Assembly (NCBI RefSeq): GCF_017810075.1 | Contig: NZ_JADNYK010000004.1 | Coordinates: 496,001 to 560,000 of the forward strand | DNA from: Pseudozobellia sp. WGM2 | GTDB lineage: Bacteria; Bacteroidota; Bacteroidia; Flavobacteriales; Flavobacteriaceae | Length of the DNA stretch: 64,000 bases | Direction of reading: 5' to 3' | Part shown: piece by piece, positions 46,685 to 55,496 of the stretch | How the letters are laid out: the number at the start of each line of letters is the position of its first letter | How positions within the stretch are numbered: position 1 is the stretch's first letter | Notes under the pieces: model-generated | The model's database searches: none | Told to the model about the DNA's origin: nothing | The model's input: only the letters and a program-made list of their open reading frames with translations | Program-made: the position numbers and the translations under genes

Positions 46685-49600
46685 TGATTTATTCTTTTAA
46701 GTTGCCATTCGCTTTTCCAACTGTACAGCACCGGAACCACCAACAGGGTAATCAGCGCAATCAACATTCCCCCAAAAGACGGAATGGCCATGGGTATCAT
46801 AATATCACTACCACGACCCGTTGAGGTCAAAACGGGCAACAATGCCAAAATGGTGGTGGCCGTTGTCATAAGGCATGGGCGTATCCGTTTTTCCCCTGCT
46901 TCAACAACCGATGCCCTGACCGCTTCCAAAGTCCTTGGTTTGTTCCGGTCAAAAGTCTGTGTCAGATAGGTGGCCATGACCACGCCATCATCCGTCGCAA
47001 TACCAAAAAGCGCTATGAATCCTACCCATACCGCCACACTTAGGTTGATGGTATGCATTTGAAATAGGTCGCGCAGGTTCTCCCCGAAGAAATTAAAATT
47101 CAGGAACCAATCTTGGCCATAGAACCAAATCATCATAAATCCTCCGGCAAAGGCCACGGCGATTCCGGTAAATACCATTAGCGAAGTGGTTACCGAACGA
47201 AATTGAAAATACAGGATTAAAAAGATGATGAACAAGGCCAAAGGCACAACCACCGATAAGGTTTTTTCCGCCCGTAACTGGTTTTCATAAGTGCCTGTGA
47301 ATTGATAGTTGATTCCTTTTGGCACGACCAATTCGCCGTTGGCAATTTTTTCTTGGATGAGGGCTTGGGCGTTTTCAACCACATTCACTTCCGCAAACCC
47401 ATCCAATTTATCGAACAGTACATAGCCCACCAAAAATGTGTCCTCACTTTTGATGACCTGTGGCCCTTTTTCATAGCGGATATTGACCAATTCGTTCAAA
47501 GGAACCGGACTGCCTTTCGCAATCGGGACATAGATGTTCTTGATATCCGTCGGATTTTCACGAAGCTCCCTAGGGTAACGTACCCGCACTCCGTAACGTT
47601 CCCTTCCCTCGACGGTCTGGGTCAGGGTCATCCCGCCAACGGCAACCTCCAATACCCTTTGTACGTCCTCAATAAGAATTCCGTATCGCGCTAAAGCTTC
47701 CCTGTCAATATCGATTAGGAGATACGGTTTACCAACGATTCTATCGGCAAATACGGCTTCGTCTTTTACCCCTTCAGCTTCTTTCAAGATATTTTCCAGC
47801 TGGATTCCAAAAGCCTCGATTTGTCGTAGATCCTGACCTTTTACCTTAATGCCCATGGGCGCGCGCATTCCCGTTTGGAGCATGATCAATCGGGTTTCGA
47901 TGGGCTGCAACTTTGGTGCGGATGTTACTCCGGGCAATCGTGTTACCCTTACGATTTCATTCCAAATGTCATCCGGGGATTGAATTTCCGGCCGCCAGTT
48001 TCGGTAGTATTCGCCGCTGTCATCCGGGATTAGATTTTCATAACGGATTTCCGAGAAATCCTCGATATCGGCGTCGGTATACTCCGAAGTTTTTTCTTCA
48101 AGGGTTGTATTCGGGTTCAATAGGAAATTACCATCCTTGAGCACAAATAAGCCATCATCATTGACCTTAAAGCGTTGGCGATTTCCGGTTTTGTTCTGCA
48201 TGTACTCCGATTTGTATTGGATGATATTTTCGTACATGGACAAAGGCGCGGGATCTAATGCAGATTCCGTTCGTCCCGCCTTGCCTACGACCGTTTCGAT
48301 TTCTGGGATGCTGGCCACGGCCATATCCAATTGTTGCAGCACTCTTTTGTTTTCCTCGACACCCGCATGTGGAAGAGAGGTCGGCATCAACAGGAAAGAA
48401 CCTTCGTTCAGGGCAGGCATAAACTCCTTGCCCGTATTCTGCATAATCAGTACCCCGAAAACAACAATGGCCATCGGTATGGCGAGAAAGGCCAATTTAT
48501 TCCGCAACGCCCAACGCAGTATTTGCGTATAGTATTTTCTGAACAGGATGAAAACACCCAACAATCCAAAGCATATCAATCCTACAAAAATCAGGTTGAT
48601 AAAAATACTTCTGTCCAAGCCCAAGGGTCTCCAGTAGGTCGCCAATAGGAATACAATAGCTGTAGCGGAAATAATGATGTTCAACAGGCTGGCCTGTTTG
48701 TCGGATAGGGAAAATCCGCCGAAGAAACGTCCGGCCAATTCAGCATTCTTTAAGGGTCTTATCGTTCCAAATGCCATGAGCACAAGTCCTAACCAATAGC
48801 CGTACACTACCGCGATAAGTCCGATAACGATGAGTAGTATACTGAATAAGTAACCCATAATACTCTTGCTGCGCTTCTTTCTAAAGAGGAAAGCGGCAAA
48901 TGGAGGAATTAAAAAGAGTGCAACTATAATGGAGGCCGTTAACGCAAAGGTTTTTGTAAACGCCAATGGACGGAACAATTTTCCTTCGGCACCTATCATC
49001 GTAAACACCGGAATAAAACTGATAATCGTTGTCATTACCGCTGTTAAAATGGCACCCGAGACTTCAGCGGAGGCGTTGTAAACCACTTCGTTGATGGGGA
49101 GCTTATCCTTATTTTCGTCCAGATGTCGAATAATGTTTTCTGAAAGAATGACACCAACATCGACCATGGTTCCGATAGCGATGGCGATTCCAGAAAGGGC
49201 GACAATATTCGCATCAACTCCGAATAGCTTCATGGCAATAAAGACCATTAGTACGGCCACTGGCAACAGCCCTGAAATGAGCACAGAAGCCCGAAGGTTG
49301 AACACCATGATGACGATGACCAAAATGGTAATCAATATCTCCAAGGTAAGGGCCTCATTGAGCGTTCCCAAGGTTTCTTGAATGAGTTCTGTGCGATCGT
49401 AAAAAGGTACAATCGTCAATTGCGATGTACGGCCGTCGCTCAATTCTTTAGAGGGGAGTCCGGAACTGAGCTCCTTGATTTTATCTTTGACATTGTTGAT
49501 TACCTCCAACGGATTGGCACCATATCTGGCTACCACGACCCCGCCTACTACTTCAGCACCTTCTTTATCCAGAATACCGCGACGAACCGCTGGGCCAAGG

Positions 49601-50448
49601 GAAACATTGGCAATATCCTTAACACGAATAGAGGTAAAATCCTCAGAAGTGACTACCGCATTTTTGATATCATCCAAGGACTTTACATAACCCAGACCTC
49701 TTACCAAATATTCCGCTTGGTTGATTTCCAAGGTCTGTGCGCCGATATCACGATTGCTTTGCTTGACGGCATTGACCACCTGATGAAGACCAATATTGTA
49801 CTGTTTCATCAATTCGGGGTCTACATCGATTTGGTATTCCTGAACATAGCCCCCAATGGATGCTACTTCGGAAACCCCATTTGCTGCCGACAAGGCATAT
49901 TTCACATAATAGTCTTGAACGCTACGTAACTCCTGTAAATCCCAACCACCTGTGACGTTTCCTTCTTCGTCCCTTCCTTCGAGGGTGTACCAGAAAATTT
50001 GGCCCAATCCCGTGGCATCCGGTCCCAGAGCCGGGTTTACGCCATCCGGTAAAAGATTACTGGGAAGCGAATTCAGTTTTTCAAGGATTCGGCTACGGCT
50101 CCAATAAAACTCTACATCCTCTTCAAAGATGATATAGATGCTGGAAAAACCGAACATCGAGGAACTCCGAATTGTCCTGACCCCTGGAATACCCAAAAGC
50201 GATGTGGTCAAAGGATAGGAAATCTGGTCTTCGATATCCTGCGGCGATCTTCCCGGCCATTTGGTAAAAACAATCTGTTGGTTCTCGCCTATGTCGGGAA
50301 TGGCATCCACGGCAACAGGGTCGCTTGGTAAAATGCCTGTATCCCAATTAAAGGGAGCATTGACAGTACCCCAACCTACAAAAAGCAGGAGCATCAGTAC
50401 CGCAACAAGTTTATTCTCGATAAGAAATTTAATGCCCTTGTTCAGCAT
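46681..50448 (-). CDS. cusA: CusA-type copper/silver RND pump, enlarged
   Basis: Proton-driven metal RND pump. TM4 has AIAIGTMVDVGVILSEN, the signature of the Cu/Ag class and unlike the DFGIIVDGA of the fusion pump. At 1255 residues it is about 200 longer than E. coli CusA. Two inserts explain this: an extra hydrophobic region after TM6 (around FRKKRSKSIMGYLFSILLIV to TYWRPLGLDRS) and a hydrophilic segment in the periplasmic porter domain (near DDGLFVLKDGNFLLNPNTTL). Both are known to me from Bacteroidota homologues. It leads the operon after the HYC_CC_PP gene. Confidence 0.9.
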   Translation of the reverse strand: MLNKGIKFLIENKLVAVLMLLLFVGWGTVNAPFNWDTGILPSDPVAVDAIPDIGENQQIVFTKWPGRSPQDIEDQISYPLTTSLLGIPGVRTIRSSSMFGFSSIYIIFEEDVEFYWSRSRILEKLNSLPSNLLPDGVNPALGPDATGLGQIFWYTLEGRDEEGNVTGGWDLQELRSVQDYYVKYALSAANGVSEVASIGGYVQEYQIDVDPELMKQYNIGLHQVVNAVKQSNRDIGAQTLEINQAEYLVRGLGYVKSLDDIKNAVVTSEDFTSIRVKDIANVSLGPAVRRGILDKEGAEVVGGVVVARYGANPLEVINNVKDKIKELSSGLPSKELSDGRTSQLTIVPFYDRTELIQETLGTLNEALTLEILITILVIVIMVFNLRASVLISGLLPVAVLMVFIAMKLFGVDANIVALSGIAIAIGTMVDVGVILSENIIRHLDENKDKLPINEVVYNASAEVSGAILTAVMTTIISFIPVFTMIGAEGKLFRPLAFTKTFALTASIIVALFLIPPFAAFLFRKKRSKSIMGYLFSILLIVIGLIAVVYGYWLGLVLMAFGTIRPLKNAELAGRFFGGFSLSDKQASLLNIIISATAIVFLLATYWRPLGLDRSIFINLIFVGLICFGLLGVFILFRKYYTQILRWALRNKLAFLAIPMAIVVFGVLIMQNTGKEFMPALNEGSFLLMPTSLPHAGVEENKRVLQQLDMAVASIPEIETVVGKAGRTESALDPAPLSMYENIIQYKSEYMQNKTGNRQRFKVNDDGLFVLKDGNFLLNPNTTLEEKTSEYTDADIEDFSEIRYENLIPDDSGEYYRNWRPEIQSPDDIWNEIVRVTRLPGVTSAPKLQPIETRLIMLQTGMRAPMGIKVKGQDLRQIEAFGIQLENILKEAEGVKDEAVFADRIVGKPYLLIDIDREALARYGILIEDVQRVLEVAVGGMTLTQTVEGRERYGVRVRYPRELRENPTDIKNIYVPIAKGSPVPLNELVNIRYEKGPQVIKSEDTFLVGYVLFDKLDGFAEVNVVENAQALIQEKIANGELVVPKGINYQFTGTYENQLRAEKTLSVVVPLALFIIFLILYFQFRSVTTSLMVFTGIAVAFAGGFMMIWFYGQDWFLNFNFFGENLRDLFQMHTINLSVAVWVGFIALFGIATDDGVVMATYLTQTFDRNKPRTLEAVRASVVEAGEKRIRPCLMTTATTILALLPVLTSTGRGSDIMIPMAIPSFGGMLIALITLLVVPVLYSWKSEWQLKRINQ

Positions 50449-50556
50449 AAGAATTGATTATTAAACAATTAGAAAACACGTTGAGAAAACAATGCGTATA
50501 ACAGGTTCAGCCCAAGAACAGCATGGCTGTTGGGCGTATTCTTCTAATGTTTAAAA

Positions 50557-50979
50557 TCAAATGAGGAAAGTCTGATCAAGGATCTGTACATCCCGTATCA
50601 GTGGAGGAGGCGAATAGTCTTTAAAATGAATTGAATTTTCTTCAAGCCCTTCAAACAAATTTATATAGGAATAAACGAAAGAGGCAACAAACACTTGTTG
50701 GTTGAATGAAAGCTGGTCAAATGAAATTTTCAAATCATCTTGACCTTCGAAAACGACTTCGATATCGGTACAGCAGTCCATCTCCATTTCCATAACTTCA
50801 CAGGAACTAGAGGTTTTGGTCATTTCGGCCTTCATCATGCAAGTATCGACCTTATCATAAATGCTAAAATCCACCAAATGGTCGCCACAATAGTGCATGT
50901 CTGCCGAAAAGGACATGGTAGAGAAGAGCACTGTAAGTGCCATCGCAATGGATGTTATTTTATGCAAGGTTTCTTTCAT
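50557..50979 (-). CDS. HYC_CC_PP-type small secreted metal protein
   Basis: 140 residues with a signal peptide (SIAMALTVLFSTMSFSADMH) and the family motifs in order: MHYCGD, then two Cys near MDCCTD, then a late SPPP. The many Cys, His and Met residues (also TCMMKAEM) suggest copper binding in the periplasm. It is the first gene of the minus-strand copper run, 108 nt upstream of cusA. Function not established. Confidence 0.85.
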   Translation of the reverse strand: MKETLHKITSIAMALTVLFSTMSFSADMHYCGDHLVDFSIYDKVDTCMMKAEMTKTSSSCEVMEMEMDCCTDIEVVFEGQDDLKISFDQLSFNQQVFVASFVYSYINLFEGLEENSIHFKDYSPPPLIRDVQILDQTFLI

Positions 50980-51061
50980 TTGCTTTGCAAATTTACGAAT
51001 TTCTTAAATGCAATCGATTTGTTTAACAGAAGTTTAGAAAGAGTCCTTTTAAACGAACCAA

Positions 51062-51625
51062 TTATAGGACTTTTTCAACACGATAAAAGGAGCTTTTACT
51101 TATACCAGCTTTTTCACATGCCGTTTTTATGGGTAGGTCTTGTTTATCGTATAGGTATTTTGCAAAATGGTATTTCTCAATAGTTTCTTTTTTAGAACCA
51201 GTTGGTCTGCCCAATAATTTGTTTCGTTTCCTTGCGTTGGCAAGCCCGACTTTAGTTCTTTCACTGATAAGGTTTCTTTCGAACTCCGCAACGGCAGCAA
51301 ATATATGTAGTAAGAACTTCCCGTTTGCCGACGCGGTATCGAACTCCGGTTCACTTAAGCTTTTAAAGTGAACCCCTGCCTGATTAAACTTATCTATGAG
51401 CTCAACCATATTTTTTAAAAAACGAAACACTCGGTCATTTTTATAGGCGATAACAGTGTCCCCTTCGCGCATATATTTGATCAATTCATTTAGCCCCTTT
51501 CTGTCACTCCTGGCACCGCTGGCAACGTCCTTGTATATTTTTTCACAACCGGCTTTTTTAAGTAAGTCTATCTGAGATTCTAGATTTTGATCTTGGGTTG
51601 ATACTCTGGCATATCCAAAAATCAT
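51062..51625 (-). CDS. serine recombinase, resolvase/invertase type
   Basis: 187-residue site-specific recombinase. The catalytic domain begins IFGYARVSTQDQN with the nucleophile Ser in RVST and contains the Arg block DVASGARSDRKGL and ISERTKVGLANARKR. A C-terminal helix-turn-helix follows (TACEKAGISKSSFYRVEKV). The size is that of resolvases, not of large serine integrases. It lies between the metal cluster and traN and may have brought that cargo. No res site was identified by eye. Confidence 0.9.
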   Translation of the reverse strand: MIFGYARVSTQDQNLESQIDLLKKAGCEKIYKDVASGARSDRKGLNELIKYMREGDTVIAYKNDRVFRFLKNMVELIDKFNQAGVHFKSLSEPEFDTASANGKFLLHIFAAVAEFERNLISERTKVGLANARKRNKLLGRPTGSKKETIEKYHFAKYLYDKQDLPIKTACEKAGISKSSFYRVEKVL

Positions 51626-51672
51626 GATAGTTCAGTTAAATTATAGCTCATAATGATTCGGTAAAAAGGGTG

Positions 51673-52500
51673 TCAATCGTAAAACAATTGTAATATTCGA
51701 TTCCCCCTATGCTCTTTGAGTTCCAGCAATAGTTTTTCTTGATCACCGAAGGTAAATTTGGGTACAGTTAACACAAAGCTTTGTCTCTCACCACCTTTTA
51801 TAAGCTTTGGAAGGTTATGCTCGTATATTGGCCCGATTTCAATTTTTTGGTAGGATGATTTTTTCCGCTTGTTACCATTTACCTTAAAAACTTTCAGGTA
51901 ATCCATCTCAAAGTCTATTCCAGATCTGTTTTTAATCTCGATAAAGACATAGACCTCCGTTCGGTCGTAAATTAGGTCCCTCAGATGTAGGACTACACCC
52001 TTTTTTACTTTGCGTTTTAGACTGTTTCGATTGTGCTTCAAATGAAATTCGCTAAATTTTTTAAAGTATTCTAAACGATTAGGGAAATCATTTCGGGGGG
52101 TCTTCATCTTCACAGAATCCTTTAATAAGGATGCCGATTGTTGAACTGGTGCAGGAAACAAAGGGCTTTCAAAACCAATACTTTCATTTCTATGGACAAA
52201 ATAATTCAGAGTATCCACGTCATTCAGATACTTCAGTTTATAGGCATAAACTTCATCCGTGGCCGTTATTACCAATAGGTTGCTTTCATGGCCCTTTACC
52301 CCCTGTAACAAACCTACATGCTGAGGGTTTTCTTTATAATAACTAAACGTAAAGTTGGGTGAACCTACGACCGCCTGGCGAATTTCATTTGGAAAGAAAA
52401 GTGCGACCACCTCCCTTTCATTTGTGCTTATAGTCCTCAACTCTTGTGCACTTGATTGACCTAAAATCAGTATCGAAAATAGGAATAGGATTTTTTTCAT
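51673..52500 (-). CDS. traN: conjugative transposon protein TraN (DUF4138)
   Basis: Secreted component of the CTn-type transfer channel. A signal peptide (KKILFLFSILILGQSSAQ) precedes a beta-rich DUF4138 domain: FPNEIRQAVVGSPNFTFSYY, then YTEVYVFIEIKNRSGIDFEM. VirB9-like role is likely by family. It overlaps the traM stop by 4 nt and is the last tra gene on this strand; no traO follows. Confidence 0.85.
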   Translation of the reverse strand: MKKILFLFSILILGQSSAQELRTISTNEREVVALFFPNEIRQAVVGSPNFTFSYYKENPQHVGLLQGVKGHESNLLVITATDEVYAYKLKYLNDVDTLNYFVHRNESIGFESPLFPAPVQQSASLLKDSVKMKTPRNDFPNRLEYFKKFSEFHLKHNRNSLKRKVKKGVVLHLRDLIYDRTEVYVFIEIKNRSGIDFEMDYLKVFKVNGNKRKKSSYQKIEIGPIYEHNLPKLIKGGERQSFVLTVPKFTFGDQEKLLLELKEHRGNRILQLFYD

Positions 52501-53423
52501 AAAGCAGGTTTTAATATAAGCTGATATTGATTGTAAATGGTCACTTTCACATTACGATTGTTCCTTCGAAAGACTTGTTTGATACCTCCTACTTGTGGCA
52601 CACCGGGAATATTTATATCCTCTACTACATCCCCGATAACCTCCGTGGTGGCCTCACCCGTGAAGCTGTTCCGTACATAAATACCCTCATTGCCATCCAA
52701 TAAATCGAAAGCTTTTAAATCGACCGATTTGTTGTTGATGTTCGTAATAGTGATGAAAACCCGGTTAGCCTTAAATCGGACAAAACCATAAACCAACGAA
52801 TTTCTGGGAATGGAATCGCCGTTGACTATCGCATCTACAGCCAGACGTAATTCCAATCGTTCGTCGCTTTTCACCGTTTGTTCTCCGTTGACTTCCACCA
52901 TGATAAAGTCATCGGTCCTTCCTTTTTTTGTTTCCAAATCAACCATTGAAACCAGTTTGGGTTCGTAGGAAAAAAACTCATGATGGGTCTTTGCAAAATC
53001 AATGACCGTTTCTTCGATTTGATTTTTTGATGTGCTAGCCATTGGTTTTGATGAACTCATGTTCACTGTATTATTATATTCTCCAGATTCGTAATTTATC
53101 CTTCCTGTGGCATAGATACTGTCCACGATACGTTGACGCTCTTTATCCTGATACATAGGATCATAAAGTCCTGTTGAATCCAATAGGGATTCGTCATAAA
53201 TACTTGGAGCATTGGGCTCCCTTACTTCTTTCAAGTCATTGATGGCATCCAACTTCGAGGAATACTCTTTTTGTTCCTCTTTCAGTTCCGGCACCACTGG
53301 CTGGGTCAGTTCTGACTGCTCATCGTCCCCCTCTCCCATTACGAGAAATCCATAGCCGACTATAAATAGCACTACCAAGGTGACTATGGTGATAAATATC
53401 ATTTTGTTTCGATCTATATTCAT
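52497..53423 (-). CDS. traM: conjugative transposon protein TraM
   Basis: Bitopic inner-membrane protein of the transfer channel, VirB10-like by family. N-terminal TM (MIFITIVTLVVLFIVGYGFLV), then an acidic, proline-rich linker and a beta-rich C-terminal domain (SLVYGFVRFKANRVFITITN). At 308 residues it is shorter than Bacteroides TraM. It lies 6 nt after traK. Confidence 0.85.
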   Translation of the reverse strand: MNIDRNKMIFITIVTLVVLFIVGYGFLVMGEGDDEQSELTQPVVPELKEEQKEYSSKLDAINDLKEVREPNAPSIYDESLLDSTGLYDPMYQDKERQRIVDSIYATGRINYESGEYNNTVNMSSSKPMASTSKNQIEETVIDFAKTHHEFFSYEPKLVSMVDLETKKGRTDDFIMVEVNGEQTVKSDERLELRLAVDAIVNGDSIPRNSLVYGFVRFKANRVFITITNINNKSVDLKAFDLLDGNEGIYVRNSFTGEATTEVIGDVVEDINIPGVPQVGGIKQVFRRNNRNVKVTIYNQYQLILKPAL

Positions 53424-53429
53424 TTGAAG

Positions 53430-54053
53430 CTATTTTTGAATGTTGAGTTTTTTAAGAGTGTTTTCAAAGAAGTTGGTTATCAATAGACCATGGGTATTAT
53501 TCGGGAAATTTCTATCTACCTGAAGCAGATTGCCTGTGGTTATTAATTGGTACCTATCGATAATAGATCCCCGATTAATCTCAAAAATGGTTTCCGTTTG
53601 AAAGGATATGCGTTCCCCATTTAGAATAAGTTCCGTATGGACCGAGATAACCTTTTGCACCAGGGAGTACTGCAGCAACCTGTTGTAAACCCCATCCGCT
53701 TTTTTCTGCCGGTAGACATTATCGACAGTACTATCTCCTAACCATAAGGCCTTTTCAAGATTTTTTTCATAATTACTTTCATCGATACCGTAGAAATAGT
53801 TGTGGAATAAATCGAGATGGGAAAGCGCCTCCACTTCCATATTTTCCTTTTGCGAAACCAATTTCAAGGGAATTATAGAGCCATCCGTGTTCACGGCAAA
53901 GGTGCTGTTCAGCATACGTTGATTAAAACGATAGACTGTAACCACTGCAAAAATGATGGTCAATAGACAGGCCAATACGACTGCCAAAACGATGAAACGG
54001 TTAAGTTTCAATACGCTATAGATATTTTTATAGGGTGTTATTTTATTTTTCAT
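53430..54053 (-). CDS. traK: conjugative transposon protein TraK
   Basis: Inner-membrane VirB8-like subunit. It starts MKNKITPYKNIYSVLKLNRF followed by a TM (FIVLAVVLACLLTIIFAVVTV) and a periplasmic domain with MEVEALSHLDLFHNYFYGID. I chose Met at 54053, because an ATG at 54074 would overlap traJ and add seven residues. It lies 10 nt after traJ. VirB8-type proteins nucleate the channel. Confidence 0.85.
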   Translation of the reverse strand: MKNKITPYKNIYSVLKLNRFIVLAVVLACLLTIIFAVVTVYRFNQRMLNSTFAVNTDGSIIPLKLVSQKENMEVEALSHLDLFHNYFYGIDESNYEKNLEKALWLGDSTVDNVYRQKKADGVYNRLLQYSLVQKVISVHTELILNGERISFQTETIFEINRGSIIDRYQLITTGNLLQVDRNFPNNTHGLLITNFFENTLKKLNIQK

Positions 54054-54063
54054 GGTATTTAGA

Positions 54064-54894
54064 TTACTCAACAAAAAGCCTTAAGGTGAAACTGGTAGCA
54101 CGCTTATAAAGTTTGAACTTCAACAGAATGATGAACCCCACTCCTGCCAATTCAATGACCGGGGCAAAGAGTTCATTACCGAAATCGGTTCCAAAAAGAT
54201 TGGGCCAAAAGTTTTCCGTGATTTCTTGATACAGCTCGTTTACAAAAACATTGACCAGAAAGAATGCGGGTACGATCATATAAACAGCCGCGTACAGCTT
54301 AAAAAAGCGATAGCCCATTGGTCTGAACTTTTCAAAAACAGCCATGCTGATAACCAGTGGAAAAAAAGCCTGCATGATCCCCAATAGAAAGTAGCGTTCC
54401 GCCAAAAACAAGGGATAGATGAACAGATCCAACACCCAAAGAAATAGTCCTAATGCTAGCGCAATCATACGTATTCCCAAGAAAGGGGTGGTAAGCCATT
54501 CATACAGAATGCCCATCGCCTTTGTCGTTGCATCCAAAAGGCCCAAATCCTCTTCTACTTGGATATCCTGTAGTTCCAAGGGTAACAGGACAGGGGCCGT
54601 TCCTCTATATTGACCCTCTATGGCCACTAAAATGGAGTCAAAAGCATCCAATACTTCCGTAGAGAAAATAACCACCAGGACGACCGCAAAATTTTTAATC
54701 AATTCGGTGGGTGTCAATCCCCATGTAGTTCCTTGGATGGTCGCTCCTCCTTCGTAATACTTTTTCAAAATATTGATTAGAAAGAATAAAACGGCCAGCA
54801 CTTTCATTCCACCGATTACATAGGATGCAAAATCACTATCCTTAATGGTCTGAAAAACGGAATCGACATATTCCAAGCCGATGGTTAAAAACAT
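54064..54894 (-). CDS. traJ: conjugative transposon protein TraJ
   Basis: Polytopic membrane protein of 276 residues with about six hydrophobic stretches; typical segments are GGMKVLAVLFFLINILKKYY and WGLTPTELIKNFAVVLVVIF. The VirB6-like family is the inner-membrane channel scaffold. It lies 10 nt after the TraI/DUF4141 gene and before traK. Confidence 0.85.
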   Translation of the reverse strand: MFLTIGLEYVDSVFQTIKDSDFASYVIGGMKVLAVLFFLINILKKYYEGGATIQGTTWGLTPTELIKNFAVVLVVIFSTEVLDAFDSILVAIEGQYRGTAPVLLPLELQDIQVEEDLGLLDATTKAMGILYEWLTTPFLGIRMIALALGLFLWVLDLFIYPLFLAERYFLLGIMQAFFPLVISMAVFEKFRPMGYRFFKLYAAVYMIVPAFFLVNVFVNELYQEITENFWPNLFGTDFGNELFAPVIELAGVGFIILLKFKLYKRATSFTLRLFVE

Positions 54895-54904
54895 GAATAG
54901 CTAT

Positions 54905-55486
54905 TTAATAGTTGGTTTCCCGATTATTGATTCTGTCCTGCATCTCTCGAAAGGAAATGATGAGCTTATACCTCTTATTCTTTAAGGTGATGTCCGCTAT
55001 CATTTTTTGGGAATCGTCCCAATGTGCTTCCAATATTTCCAATCGCTCGGCATCGTTGAGTTTTAGAAAGTCATTGGAGAGCACTTGGTTCATAAATTCC
55101 AGATTCCTAAGTGACCCATCAATGATGGTATTAAAAGCGTTGGAAACGGCATCAATTTCGTCAGGGCGGATGTAAGGAGAATTTAGAATTCCCCTCAAAT
55201 CATTTCTGACCATATTGACCAAAACCTCATTGTTTTCATTTATTTCCTTGACGGCCTCATATTGTGCCACCGCACTGTTCACTTTTTCAATGGTCTCTTT
55301 GGCCTGTTTGAGAAACTTGACTGTTTTGATCATTTCACTGGTCTGCTTTGCGGATTCAAACAACTGCTTGATCAACGAAAGAAAATTGGTGTTATCATAG
55401 ACCGGAATTCCCTGCGCTTTCATTTGACCTGTGCTCGCTATAACCAAGAATACCGATACGATAATGGTTTTAATTGTAATTTTCAT
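54905..55486 (-). CDS. DUF4141 protein, TraI position of CTn-type systems
   Basis: Secreted 193-residue protein with a signal peptide (ASTGQMKAQ) and mostly helical mature part (LIKQLFESAKQTSEMIKTVK; EIKEINENNEV-like repeats). This matches DUF4141, which occupies the TraI place in the CTnDOT-type cluster and is thought VirB5-like. It follows the traG ATPase by 10 nt. The name TraI is used differently in F-type plasmids, so no symbol is given. Confidence 0.75.
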   Translation of the reverse strand: MKITIKTIIVSVFLVIASTGQMKAQGIPVYDNTNFLSLIKQLFESAKQTSEMIKTVKFLKQAKETIEKVNSAVAQYEAVKEINENNEVLVNMVRNDLRGILNSPYIRPDEIDAVSNAFNTIIDGSLRNLEFMNQVLSNDFLKLNDAERLEILEAHWDDSQKMIADITLKNKRYKLIISFREMQDRINNRETNY

Positions 55487-55496
55487 AATGTCTTTT

